DNA of 64,000 nucleotides from Thysanoteuthis rhombus (taxonomy: Eukaryota > Mollusca > Cephalopoda > Oegopsida > Thysanoteuthidae), in contig OY735207.1 in NCBI GenBank assembly GCA_963457665.1, positions 47,781,696-47,845,695 of the forward strand, given 5' to 3'. Shown piece by piece: positions 12,598 to 24,463 of this stretch; within the stretch, counting starts at the first letter, position 1, and each line of letters begins with the position of its first letter. The notes under the pieces were generated by a model. The model saw only the letters and a program-made list of their open reading frames with translations. It had not been told where the DNA came from and searched no databases. Both the position numbers and the translations under genes were made by a program.

Positions 12598-13125
12598 CTG
12601 GCTGCAATTTGGCATATGATATTTTGGGGATCCACCTTGTGTGTCGTGATATATGGCAGTCTGACATTGTTGCAACGTGACCAAAACACTTCCATTTTGA
12701 TCTTGTAATGGATTCTATTTTATCTGTCTCTTCCTTTTTCTCTAATGTACCATTCTGTTGTGTGATCTCTCCCTGTGGTGTTGAGCGTGATTCAAGGCTG
12801 AGCACGTTGAGTGGTTCCCAGTTTGAGCGTCAATATTCTGGTCAAGTTCCATATTTTAGTTCCATATGACTACCAGGAGGATGCATTGGTTGTACACCTT
12901 TCTTTGGAGGATCAATTGAATTTCTTTGTTCTTGTTCTTGAAGGTTGAGCTTGCTCACTCGAAGACATGTCAATCTAGGATGATCTTTCGCTCGATATAT
13001 TCTTTTCTGAGGATTTCGTGGAGATACATTGTCTTACGTAGTTGTTGTATAAAACATTTGTTTTACTAACGTTCACGTGAAGACAAAGTTTCTTGCTTTC
13101 TTCGTTCAGTTCGTCCAACAGAGTA
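12598..13125 (-). mobile_element. RTE-clade LINE relic (C-terminal tail)
   Basis: Minus-strand reading gives LLDELNEESKKLCLHVNVSK, which matches the conserved stretch after the RT active site. It is followed by degraded cognates of GAETWNLT (KIWNLT), LRTMQRA (LGTTQRAQP), WRDHKTAQYIREK (GRDHTTEWYIREK) and WAGHVARM (CFGHVATM). The extreme 3' end and the (GAT)n tail are missing. It lies between two blocks of the T-rich minisatellite, so it may have inserted into it. Confidence 0.75.
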
Positions 13126-13311
13126 AATACAGACAAGAATGAAAGGCACACAGTATAACATTTGAAACGAAATGGAATAACAATAATAGATCAAAAGAAA
13201 GTTCAACTGATCTTCTACGTTGGGAATAGTCAGAATAAATTTTTATTATCGGATTGCAAATGGATGGGTTAGCTTTCACCTTTAATTTGCTATGGGCTCG
13301 CAGTATCTTTT

Positions 13312-13418
13312 CTTGCACCGGCTTTTTAGACACTGCTTAATTTCTTTGATCAAGTCCATCCGTCGCCGGCAGTGAATCATTGAACTTGCAAGACTTAAAA
13401 ACTTCATTAGAGTGCGGC
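13312..13418 (+). repeat. Rep-B unclassified repeat, copy 2
   Basis: Partner of the copy near 6.25 kb. Shared blocks are 'cggctttttagacac', 'cgccggcagtgaatc' and 'cttgcaagacttaaaaac'. It lies between the RTE relic and block 2 of the minisatellite. Confidence 0.5.
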
Positions 13419-13559
13419 AAACATACAAGTTTAGATCACTTAAATACATCAAAAGTAAATCTAATTGATCTTTTATAGTTTTTTATACGTAATTTTCTAT
13501 GTACTTACCGTTTTGTTTGTTTTTTTTTCGCTCGTATTGTTTAGCTAATCTTTCTTATT

Positions 13560-14410
13560 AGAAATACGACAGGGTTCAAAATCAAGATCCGACATTTATT
13601 TTCAATTTTTTCACGGGCCAAAATCATGTGGGAATATTTTTTTTTCATTTTTACGGGTTAAAATTCAAGTAGTAAATCACGAAAGGGTTGATTTTCCTAC
13701 ACTTTTCAGGGTCAAAATTTGGGGAAGGGAGAGATTTTTTTTCAATTTTGGCGACAAAATCGAAGAATTGATTCTTTCATTTTTTTTAATGAGTCATTAT
13801 CTCGGGGAATTTTTCTTTCCAAACTTTTGGGTCGAAATTGAGAGGGAAATATTTGTTTCACTTTTAGTGGTCTAATCCAAGGATGAGATTTTATTTAACT
13901 TTTTGTCAAAATTGAGAGGAACTCTTTTTTCCATTGCAAATGCCAAATTGAGGGATATTTCATGCTCATTTTGGGGGGTAAAAATAAGGGATAGCTTTTT
14001 TACAACTCCAGAGGACAAAAATTGATATGGTCAAAATCGAAAGGGAAAATTCTAATCTTATTTTTTGGGGGTCGAAATCAGAAGTGAACGTTCATATTCA
14101 TTTGTAGGGGTCAAAATAAAGTGGGAAAGTGTATTTCACTTTCAGCGATCAAAAGCAAAGAGGATTTCCCACTTTCAAAGATCAAAATGCTTTTTTCATA
14201 ATTGGGGTTTTGATATTGAGAGGGAACTTTTTCCCACTATAAGGGTCAAAATCGAAGTTAATCAATGTTTTCATTTAAAGTGTTTGAAATCGAGGGAAAC
14301 TTTTTCTATCTATATGGGGGTCAAAATTGAGGGAATATCTTTTTTGTGGTCAAGATTGGAGAGTGATTTATTTTCTCCCTTATTGGTCAAAATCAATATA
14401 CATTTACCTT
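13560..14410 (+). repeat. T-rich degenerate minisatellite, block 2
   Basis: About 18-20 irregular units with the core 'gggtcaaaattgaggggaa' and T-rich spacers, the same as block 1. G and T are concentrated on the plus strand, giving strong strand asymmetry. A 142-codon frame inside (Arg/Ser/Phe-rich with recurrent 'GVKIE') is the unit translated repeatedly, not a protein gene. Confidence 0.75.
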
Positions 14411-14860
14411 CTGGCTATTACCCTCATTTTTTGAACATCGACCCCTTTTTTTCAACTATTTATCAATATTTTTTTCTAATAATGACCCCTTGAAAGCCCC
14501 TCTTTTCATTTATCACCTTATTTTTATAGATTAGCCCTAACTTTTTCAACATAACCTCTTTTAATATTAATCAACTTTTCTCAACCGTAGATCCCTCTCT
14601 TCCAACATCATATTTCTCACCTTTTTAGTATCAACTTCCTCTTTTTTTGCATCTCCCTCAACTTTTTGGTGATTATCCCCACTTTTCTCCAACATTTTCC
14701 GTTTTCCAAATTTAGCATCCCTGACCCTCCTTTTTCTTAAAATATTAACTTTTTTTTTTCAATTTAACCTAGCCCTTTTATGATATTACGCAAACTACCT
14801 TTTTTACATTAAACTCATTTCAACTTTAGCCCCATTATTTTAGCATTGTAAAGAGAAAGT
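14411..14860 (+). repeat. C/T-rich degenerate repeat block
   Basis: Directly follows the GT-skewed block. Loose units of about 30-40 bases read 'accYctttttYcaacatt'. The plus strand is now C+T rich, so the G component has been replaced by C. It could be a related array or independent low-complexity sequence. Confidence 0.55.
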
Positions 14861-14864
14861 GATA

Positions 14865-15080
14865 TCAATTTAAAAACAAATTGGACGGAACTCTATGTAA
14901 TTCTCTTCCACTTATGTATATTTCTATTTCTTTTTTGGACAGCAATTCATTTTGCCTGCTGAGGCAGTTATTTAGTCTAGCTTTTTTTCCAAAACCTAAA
15001 CTGGGAGGATTAAGGAATCAAAATTGTCGGTGAATATCTGAGCAACCTCAGATTTGCAAACGACAAAAAATTCTGAAAAC
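14865..15080. other. No feature recognised
   Basis: A short AT-rich spacer between the pyrimidine block and the RTE relic. Confidence 0.4.
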
Positions 15081-15084
15081 AAGG

Positions 15085-15527
15085 GTTTACAGCCAATGCA
15101 TCCTCCTGATAGACACCGATGGAGTTTGAATACAGAACTTAACCAAGAGACTGTCCTGCAAACTGAGAAGCATTCAACATGCACATGAAAATATCATGCT
15201 CAACGTCACGTGGAGAGATCACAAGACAGCACAGTATATCAGGGAGAAACATGAGTCTGAAATATCATAGAATTCACCAGAAAACTCAGATGGCAATGGA
15301 CTGGCTATGCTGCAAGAATGGCAGACAACCGATGGACATCATGACTCACGACATGGATCCCCAGAGATCACATGCAGAACAGAGGCTGATGGAATGCAAG
15401 ATGGAGAGGCGAACTAGACCAATTCATAAATTATTGGCTCTGCGACACTCACGATACAGAGGTCTGGTGAATGTAGGGGAAGGTCAATATCCAATGACGG
15501 ACGATAAAAGACTGATGATGATGGTAA
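15085..15527 (+). mobile_element. RTE-clade LINE 3' end
   Basis: Contains the RTE tail motifs in degraded form: a 'WRDHKTAQYIREK' equivalent, 'RWQWTGYAARMADNRWTS' split by a frameshift, and 'MDPQRSHAEQR' matching the segment after WIPRD. It ends in a very short (ATG)n tail (gatgatgatgg). The 5' part is absent. Its short tail contrasts with the 33-unit tail of the copy near 6 kb. Confidence 0.8.
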
Positions 15528-15649
15528 TTAACTCAGTCGTCAATGTTGGATTTAAATAGAGTCGTTTATTATCTTCTACTTTAGAAGCAAATAATTTGTT
15601 CTCGGTAAGTTTTAAATCTGTGTTCTTGTGTTTTCCTGGTTTGGTCCTG

Positions 15650-16565
15650 AACACCACCCGACATGATTAGTAATTTTCAACAATCATCACAATAGATACC
15701 TACTCCTATTGGAGCTTTTATAGCGACTCGAATTCTCCGGGGCATAGATTCTACAAAGGAATAACAATATTTTTCATCAAACTGGTTCCAACTTTCTTGA
15801 ATTGCATTTGAAAGGTTTACTTTGAAGGATGGAGCTTTGTCATGGACCATTTTTTTCTTAATTTCTATTGTATATTTCTAGTTAGATTGAGATATTTACT
15901 GTTTACTGGTTATATTATTCAGTTGATATGCTTTTTCCGAAGAAAAGCTTCAACACTTTTTGCACTGTGGCAATTATTTCATATAAGGTGTCTAAAATTT
16001 CAATGTGCAGCAGTACATTAACTGTCAAGGCAATGGTTGCAATTTCCCTTGGCCCTTTGTCTGATATGCAACCCTATATATTAAATGGCTGGGGAAATCG
16101 CTTCTTTTCTTCAGACAGTCATCCTTATACATTTCATTTGAATGGCAAAAAAGTCACCTTGTCCAATACAAATCCATGATTCATCATCGAATATCACTTT
16201 CATTCAATCATTTACACTACGTTATTGCTTTTCTTTAACCCATTGTAACCTTGCTTCCTTCTGTTGAGGTGTTTATGCTGGTTTTTGTTTTGGCTGTTCT
16301 GTACATAGATTCCGTTTCATTCAACTGATTTCTCACAGTTCTGTCACAAACATTGACTGCTCTTTCTCTTCAGCTGTTTTTCATTTATTGTTTCGTACAA
16401 TTTTTTTTCCACGGAATATTGCTTTGAGTTTTCTCTCCCGGTATTTTCTAGGGTATGCATGTATGTATTCCTATATAACCTTGCTATTTTGTTTATACTT
16501 GTTTTATACTTAGACAGAGCAGATTGAGAACTACCAACATATTTTGCCACAGTCCCCGTTCGATT
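15650..16565 (-). pseudogene. Tc1-like (Tc1/mariner) transposase, degenerate
   Basis: Minus-strand order matches a Tc1-family transposase. N-terminal helix-turn-helix remnant: TVAKYVGSSQSALSKYK. First catalytic block: WMKVIFDDESWICIGQGD, with Asp retained. Then GCISDKGPREIATIALTVN, HIEILDTLYEII and VEAFLRKKHIN. The third block is degraded, with stops where SPDLNPIEN should be. C-terminus: KKKMVHDKAPSFK and SMPRRIRVAIKAPIG. In life it catalyses cut-and-paste transposition at TA sites. Here several stops and frameshifts inactivate it. I could not identify terminal inverted repeats; 'gtacagggtacc' near 16.7 kb is a possible edge. Confidence 0.8.
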
Positions 16566-16569
16566 TATT

Positions 16570-19230
16570 CACATGAGTTGCATTATATAAGCGTATAATA
16601 CTGATGATTTTTCATCACAAAATTCAGTGAGAAAGTTCACTTAAAAATAAAAATCAACATAATATTACTAATTGACAACACGATTGGGACACAAGGTAGC
16701 ATTGTACAGGGTACCTAAATTCAACATATTTTCCCCCATCATCAGGTTCATCTTATATTTAGTCGGAAGCAAAATCATTGTAAAGTACTTGGTTATATTA
16801 TATTCTCTGCTCAGTATCTCTTACTGACCATTTTTTGAAGTAGCTGCTAAAAAGGAACCTAGAACTTCCAATGGAATGTTTTCCAGAATAAATGAATTAC
16901 TTTTCCATTACTGTGTTTCTGACACACACAGCAAGGCATGAGTCAGTTTTAAATAGATTTATTCTTATCGTGAATAAATAATTTATTCAGTCTTACACAT
17001 GTAATTGATAATAGGTCCATTGTTTTATATACAGTATTCACTTGAATTTTGATCCGAATTTTTTCTCTGTTTAATATTCAGTTCATGAGATTGATATGCC
17101 CCACTGAAATAAATGCGTTGATATGGGAATATGCAGCACTTATCCCACTTTAAGGGAAAAAAATACTCAATTTGCATGAATTGTTAAAGTTGTAAAAAAA
17201 ATAAAGTGCTTGGAGAGATTTGTTTCTTTTTTTTTTCTTCAAAGTTATATTGTTACTTTCTTTTGACACCAACAAAAACGACGAAAATAGAAGACCCTTA
17301 TCTGATTGTATCGAAGTGAACGAGAATTTTGTTCCCAAACACCAAGAAGATGGTTTGGCTTCGGGCATTAATTCAATGAAGCCTTCTGACGAAAAGAATC
17401 GATTTTATCAGAATCTTGACGAAACTGTTTCCTTTCTACTCGTTCAATATACTATTCTTTGAAATTTCGGTTAAAATGAATTATCACTTGCATGTGACAG
17501 TGTCAAATTCGATTCTCACTCGTCAACAGTTCGGAACAGTGTTTTTATTTTTTTTTAAAAAAGGAAAAAATATTTCAAGGGAAATGATGCTATTTGCAAA
17601 AAGCTGAGAACGTGAATCACTTAAGGACGTTATTACTTACACTTGCTTTCAATCGTTTTGCGATGTTGAAAATCGCTCCCGCTGAGTAGATACCCACTGT
17701 ACTTGAGAAAAGAAATTGTAGTAAATTTCAGAAGGGTCATTTTCCGGAGACAATAGCATTAGAAGGAGGAAAATTTATTCCTTAATAGGTTTACTGCAGA
17801 AGACTGGGGAAGATGGCGTCTCCCAATGAAACGTTGTTACAATTTTGTCTTTTTTATTTGTTTCGTTCTGGTCGTATGTGCCTGTTTTGTTGCTAAGAAC
17901 AAAACTACGTATTCATACATTGGTTAACTTGATTTAGAGTCGTTACAACTGACATGGCTTAGACTGCAAGACATTGAATCGTTGTAACCATCTGCTTACT
18001 TTTTTAGTTTTAAACATCATACGAGCTGTTACCTAAAGGTTTGTAGAAGTTGTACAAGGAACAAATTATTCATTCTAAGGCTTCGTTTCCATCTTACTCT
18101 GACACAAGGTCACAAGAGCAGAATACCCTCGTAAACTTTTTTGTGTGACTAGCCTATTCAGCTGACCATCGCTATAAGCTAGACGACACAAATTTTCGAT
18201 TCTAAGTTAAAGTGATATTGCTGTGCTTTAGTAACTGAATTAAATGAGCCAGACAAAGTTTGGTAATCCCGATACTTTTTCCTAGATTAAATTTGTATTG
18301 TAGTCAATAATGGCATAGAGACTTGAAGACAAAATGTATTGTTGCAAGTCTTCATGCTAGTTTTCCAATACCTTTTCTATTGCTTTTTTGTCATAGTTGA
18401 GCCGATCAGTTCTTCAACCATAAAGCTAACATATAAAAAAGTAGTCAAACTAATTGAGATAATACTTCATGTGAAAAAAAAATAACTGAAGATGAAAAGT
18501 TTTGTTTGTACGCATGCTTTGCAAGAAAACAGAAAAGTTTTGAAATATCGGAATATTTTTCTGGCAAAGAATCAATAACTGTGCCCAAAAGCACAAAGTA
18601 TGTCATTAATTGTAAAAAGAGTATTCTTTCTAATGGAAAAATTCTTGGCTTGATATCTTATAACCATCCTACAGCATGAACATATCATGTAGAGATGGAC
18701 CAACTGATCCCTTCAGTTCATAGGATCCTTTAATCTACGATCTACTCAGCCGGGTAATTCCACGGTGTACTACCAGGGAGAGGATCAAACAAGATTTGGA
18801 ATTGAAATCATTTGAACTCCTGGCTAACTTAATTTTGAGCCAAGGAGAAAAGACAGCAAGCATATATGCAGAGGAAGCTATCCATTCTAATCACTTGGGA
18901 ACAGGGTTTTTTTTAGATCCCATTAACCGGCTGATAATATTAAGCAAAGGATTTAGAAATTGGAACCATTTACCTCCATTGTTATTTTTTAAATCATTAC
19001 TAGTAATAATTTTACATTATGTTTAATCGGTATGCACGCGACCAAATTTTCAACGCTGTCAATCACAAACTGAGGGACTAATTTAGCATGAAGTTGCATT
19101 GTAAATTATATCTTGTGGGCGAATTTTGAAGAAAAACAAAACATATGAGTAAGCTTTCAGCCGTCTAGTTCCGTGTTAATTGTGCCAACAGTTTTGTTTG
19201 ACAGTTCCTTATATACGAAAGTATGGGTTT
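16570..19230. other. No confident feature; one weak exon candidate inside
   Basis: AT-rich sequence without recognised transposon motifs. See the separate entry for the open stretch near 17.24 kb. A 76-codon frame near 18.80-19.03 kb has no domain. Confidence 0.35.
17243..17462 (+). other. Weak exon candidate (hydrophilic open frame)
   Basis: An open frame whose middle is unusually protein-like for this window: Asn, Asp, Glu, Lys and Pro-rich, with stretches such as NDENRRPLSDC and KHQEDGLASGINSMKPS. It is preceded by a long pyrimidine run ending in 'cttcaaag', a possible splice acceptor. No good GT donor precedes the stop, and no domain is recognised. About as likely to be chance as real. 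Confidence 0.15.
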
Positions 19231-19234
19231 TACT

Positions 19235-19335
19235 GAACTTTCATAGTTTGGCATAAGGCCACGTGTATAGGGCATCCAATAACTGTTTGGCTGATTAGCT
19301 CGTCAACTATGCTCTACAGCGAATTTCCCGTGTGC
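19235..19335 (-). repeat. SINE-1 fragment
   Basis: The minus strand reads 'ggatgccctatacacgtggc' then 'cttatgccaaactatgaaag', matching the SINE-1 tail (gggtgccccacact, tggc, ttgtgccagactaaactg). The upstream 'gctaatcagcc' region is a degraded head. Confidence 0.5.
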
Positions 19336-19339
19336 GGTG

Positions 19340-21030
19340 TTATGGTTACAGCTTTCTTGGTTTGTGATAAAAACAAGGACCAGTTTATTTCCCGTGGTAA
19401 AATAGCAAGTGACACTTTTTATGAATAATTAGAATACCATTTTTTTCTTTCTACAAGTCTGGTCTGGAGAATGTTTGCCTATCACGTTTGTAAAGAAAAT
19501 TAGACGGCTTTTTATTTAATTATTTTTTCACCTAGGTGGGTAGTTGGTATTCAGGGTTGCGACAAAACGTAAACAACTGGGATGCTTCCTCGGACGACGA
19601 AAATCGTAGACTGCTGTTATTGGGTCTTTCAGAAGAATCTATCTGCTGATAAACTAACGTAGTATTCATTGGAGTAAACGACACTCTTTTTCACAAATCT
19701 GGTAGGAGTTTTTTTACGAGGGATAATCTGATCGGTTGGCTCCAAAGGAGGGAACTGTGACCCCCAACTACAGGCGACTTTCCTGTCAGACTGGGCAACA
19801 CCACAGCAAATTGCCTTTTAATCATTTTCTAGGAGAAAAATTAAAATCAACTAAGTTGACCATAGTGTTTATATTTTCAAAAGATTTTCCCTAAGAAAAT
19901 GTCTCTCGTCAGTTAGCTGCGTCGACCGGGACGCTAATTGTTTTTATTGGCTTCTTGGCGCCTGACCAGTCGGCTGTCTCCAAGTTAGAGACATGGATTA
20001 TTCTCAATTGGGGGATTTCATAGTAGGTCATTCAGCTCGCATTTTCTCAGAGGAAAAAAAATACAAATTATGTACTTGTGTTGATCAGTAAGTGTACAAA
20101 GATCAATATTAGGAACCATGAGACTTATGAAGCGTTTCTGCGCAAAGATTTGCATTTGACACACTAAGCATTGTTGTTGGCCCAACGAGACGGAATATAT
20201 CGGACAGTCGAACGAAGGAGACGAAAATCGAAGAAAGAGAAACAGATATGGGAAGAGAAATGAATTCCCCACCTGTATTCCTGAGGCTGGTATCGTTGGT
20301 ATGAAAAGATATGTATCAATTCAAATACCTACGAGATCCTTCAAGTGTCATTAGTATTATTCATCTGGTTTTAATTGTTGCAGCTCTTCTTCCCGAAAAT
20401 CCATGGTCCCTTCTTATCTTCCTACTATAACACCGGACGGAATTTAGAGATACAATACATTGCAGGCATCACTTTCAAACTTAGCAACTGTATCAACGCT
20501 GTAAAACACATAACTTGATACCGTACTAGATTGTTACATCTCAGTCGGATAGAAAGGGTCCTGAACCTGACCTACAGCTGTTCATATATTCAAACAATCA
20601 CATTAACCTTTTAAAACTCCCTCTTCCCTCCTCTCTTTCTTCTTCACTCATACTTCATCTATCCTTTCCGCTAAGGCCAACCAAAAAGCAACTGATGCGT
20701 TTGACAGGCTTGGACCGACTGAATTTTTCCATCACTAAAATCTTTCATCCCGAACAACAACAGAAAAAAACTATCCGATAAAATAGCATGATTCCGTATT
20801 CAAACATTTCAAATAACGCAACTTCAATGGCTCGTCATTTACTGCTCGTTTGCAGCTTTTATCTTCCAATCGATCTTTCTTAGAGTATCGATAAGATATC
20901 TCAATCACTAGCATAGTGGCATGTTGTTTGCATTCAAGTGCTTCAACGTTCCGTGGATGACAAGACGGAATTCTATCTCTTCCACTCTGACCTTCTCCGA
21001 TCATGGGGAAGAGATATAATGATAATACAT
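19340..21030. other. No feature recognised
   Basis: No repeats or transposon motifs were recognised. Small open frames near 20.0-20.3 and 20.8-21.1 kb have no domain. Confidence 0.35.
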
Positions 21031-21034
21031 CTGC

Positions 21035-21225
21035 GTGTACACACACGCATACACACAGATATAACCACTTTTTAACACTTACGCATGCATACACTCACAT
21101 GCTAGCACAAACACACACGTGTATGCATCAAACACATTTGCAGTGCATTCAAATGCAGATGCACCTGCATTTCCTCTTACACGTACACACACATACACAC
21201 ACACACACACACATCTATATTTATA
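21035..21225 (+). repeat. AC-rich imperfect microsatellite
   Basis: Scattered acacac/catgcat blocks end in a pure AC run followed by 'atctatattta'. This is again AC followed by AT on the same strand. The His-Thr-rich frame is repeat-derived. Confidence 0.8.
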
Positions 21226-21229
21226 ACTA

Positions 21230-21860
21230 TACGATGAGCTGATATGCAACATTTTCTGTGAACTTATTTGTTTGCGCTCAAATGGAATGATCTCATTGGA
21301 TGATTTATTTCCCTACTATTACATAACAGTTGAAATTGCGTCGCAAAATCTCTTGAGACCTCATGTCTGATCACACATAGCAGCAGGATGAGATGTGTAG
21401 AGACATTACAAAGTTGAAATTATGATACCTGAATTATTAGAAGTAAATAACTCAAATTGTTTTAGGGCCCTTTCTGCAGATCCATACATGAATAATCCCG
21501 TCTTCTTAGTTGGGTATATTGTAGTAAATAAGCAAGGGTCTATCATATTCGATCTGTGTAGTTCATATTACTCCCTGAATCAGGTGCAGCGACATAAAAT
21601 GATTATGTGGATGAATGAATATTTTTGGTAAAAAAAAATAGCGTTTCCATCATAATCGTACAATCAGGAAATGAGCAATTTTGATGATGAAACTTCTCTT
21701 TTTTTTCCTTTTTTTTTAGTCATTCCTTCCAATTTTCTCTAATTAAAATAACAATGTACATGTGTGAATTAGGATTAATCTATAGGGTCCATACAGTAAG
21801 ATAAATTTACGTATCTCAGCTCATACCAGAACAAAAAGATAGTGACTCACAAGTGAAGGC
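21230..21860. other. No feature recognised
   Basis: Unique-looking sequence with no motif beyond T-runs near 21.70 kb. Confidence 0.35.
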
Positions 21861-21865
21861 AGCAA

Positions 21866-21883
21866 CACGTGATGGTTCACGTG
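21866..21883. promoter_or_regulatory. Paired CACGTG E-boxes, 6-bp spacer (pair 1)
   Basis: Two perfect palindromic E-boxes separated by six bases (cacgtg-atggtt-cacgtg). CACGTG is the binding site of bHLH(-PAS) factors. Tandem E-boxes with a 6-7 bp spacer are the described CLOCK:BMAL1 arrangement. There is no adjacent gene or promoter in view, so function is only an inference. Confidence 0.35.
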
Positions 21884-22115
21884 TGTGTTAGTAGAATGCA
21901 GGTCAGTTTAACACTCATTCGAATTGATAGAAAACACATTGCTGTAAAAGCTGTGAGCCACGTAATATCTCAGTTCCCTGCTGGAGTGCTCATGAGACCT
22001 CACGTCTCACATTTTCTGTTTCTGCAAATATTGGTGGGTTGCGAGATAGCACGAAGTTTGTTTCAGATCTGACACTGACTTCAAGAATGATGTGCATCTT
22101 GTATTATTTAGTTAC

Positions 22116-22133
22116 CACGTGTAAAATCACGTG
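22116..22133. promoter_or_regulatory. Paired CACGTG E-boxes, 6-bp spacer (pair 2)
   Basis: A second pair with the same 6-bp spacing (cacgtg-taaaat-cacgtg), 250 bases after the first. Both pairs are followed by a 'tgtgtta'/'agtgtta' motif, so they form a 25-bp imperfect direct repeat and could be edges of a duplicated or mobile segment. Confidence 0.35.
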
Positions 22134-22139
22134 AGTGTT

Positions 22140-24460
22140 ACACAAGTGTGTATCTTACGGCTGATTTCAACGGTTTTGAGGACTCACAAGCTTGCATAAG
22201 TTAACAATATGTTCCCGTCACAATAGTCTGAGAAATTCGCCTGCTAAGCATTGTGGTACACTGAGGATAGACGGTACTAATACAAGAGTTAGTCTGAACG
22301 ACAGAGAAAAAATTTCCGTCTTTGAATGTTTATTTCATAATGAATCATTACTATCTTTAATCCACACCCGGCTATGTCACTCAGACCCAGGACCTTTTTA
22401 AGGAATCGTTTTCATATATGTCGGGCCTTAAGAATTTAAAAAAACTTTCAAGAAGAGTATTTTTTCTCAGTTGTTTTGACCTCACTGGTGTCTAATATGG
22501 GATAGACTTCCTAGTTTCCATCATACTCATCATATGTCAAGCTGAGGCAAAAACCAACATATAAATAATGACTATATATACCTATACAACACTCAAAATC
22601 TTCGACACCCTATTTCTAAACGTGATCGAAATTTAAAAATGAATACGTTCCCTAGTTTTTTCTTGTTCTTTTTAAAAAGGGGATGCTCAAAATATCGTCA
22701 TATAATAGAAAAGCAAATATCCACTAAATTACAGCGTAGAATTTAGCCTTCGAAACGAATGATTTTTTGATGAATAAATCAACTATTTTGGCATTTTATT
22801 GACTATTAACTAAATTTTATCAACAAAAAATAATCTACAAGTGAAATGGTTATAATTCAACTTTGAAAAAAAACCCAGTTTCTTCATTACTCAACTGAAA
22901 TGCGGTAAAACATAATTACATGCTGAAGGAAGAAACAATGAAAAGTAACTTTTTCAACAGTAGGAGTTACTATAATGTCATTGATAATCGGTAAATTGAC
23001 AGATTAGTTATGTCACCGATCGGAGACGACTTGTATGGGAGAGTGGAGCTTTACAAGACAAGATAAATAAGATTGGGTCAACACTTTCTTCTTAACTATT
23101 GGAAATCACTTGGAGGGCAAGACTTGATTAGTTCCGACCATCCGTTAAAAAATATTGTCCAATTAAAAGTTCCAAAAAATGACCACAAATACGTGAAAAA
23201 TTACCAGAAGCAGTACTTTTTTTTAAAAATTTTCCACTAAATCATGATTGGTTGGTTGGAATGACATAAGTTTCCATCTTTAACAGTAAGTGAAAGAACA
23301 AACCAACATGAACTTAAAAAATAGTTATATCAAAATAATGAAAAAATCTCTATGAAAAAAATATATTTCATACACTTTCTCTTTTGGGGAAATAGCCATA
23401 AATTCAATTCGGCAAATGGACATAAAAACTCACCAAAAAAAAACAATATTTTAATTCATTTTCAGTTTTTTTCATGAATAATTGTTGGATGATCTTCCGA
23501 AGCTACATTTTAAAAAGTGAACAAATTTATCTAACCACTAATTCAACTTTATAGAAGTATAAAACTCATTATCTAACAGCAATTATAGTTTTTTAAAAGA
23601 TCAACAAATCAATTACAAAAAATGTTCTTTTCCATAATTTCTAAGAGGAACTTATTTTGTCCTTTATTGTATAAAAAACAAAAATGTTATCAAAATCCAA
23701 TGAATGTTTCATTTTTAAAAAAAAGATACGAAATCTATGAAAACTTTGGTAAAATTTCAAGCGCATATCATCGTTCTAATCTTCACGTTTACACTGCCAC
23801 TGCTTTTTGGTAATTTTCATCTTTAATTTTCCCAATCTCTTATCTTACAAAAGCCACAAATATACGGTTGATAAAATTATTTATCATACAATTTCAACGT
23901 TTTCCGTAAAGTCTCCATCCTAAATAATGACTCTATAACAACTAAATTTTTTATTTCAACTGCTCACAGCTCCAAACGTAATATTCTGGAAAATAGTGAC
24001 GGTACATTTTTTTTTAGCCATCCGCTCGAGATTTTCTGTTTATTTCATAATAACCAAACTAATTTGCTCTACATCCTCCATAAATTATCTGCTCAGATAT
24101 TTTGGTAAAAAATTATATGTCAGCCTAATTAGGGAATGCCATGCTGCACTTTCACCGATTCAAGCATCTATGTTCGATGCAGAGAATTTAAAGAAATGCT
24201 GTTCTCCAGATGAAACAGCAGTTTATGAGGACGACTCACTAAGCGACTTCCACTCGGATAATAGCAAAACATTTCCAACCTTTGGCGGAATATTCATCGT
24301 TATCAATTTGTTACTTTTGAAGGAAGGAAAAGTTTTGCTTTAAAGATTTTTTTCTTTCAGAATATCACACGGGCAAAAAATGATAAAATCAAGATACCTG
24401 CTGATTTGCTATTTTACATCTTTTTGTTCTTCAGTAGGAGGAGGTAGAAGTACCCTTTCT
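22140..24460. other. No confident feature; very AT-rich
   Basis: 22.4-24.0 kb is among the most AT-rich unique DNA of the window. Short open frames only. See the separate weak exon candidate near 24.1 kb. Confidence 0.35.
24094..24303 (+). other. Weak exon candidate (acidic open frame)
   Basis: After a pyrimidine-rich stretch ending in 'tctgctcag' (acceptor-like) comes an open frame containing ECHAALSPIQASMFDAENLK and ETAVYEDDSLSDFHSDNSK. It is balanced and acidic, unlike the AT-driven frames around it. The only GT near its end ('catcgttatc') is a poor donor. No domain recognised. Confidence 0.15.
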
Positions 24461-24462
24461 CC

Positions 24463-24463
24463 A

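Noticed and set aside
14065-14493. 142-codon frame with recurring GVKIE-like units
   Set aside because: It is the degenerate minisatellite translated; there is a stop-free period only by virtue of the repeat.
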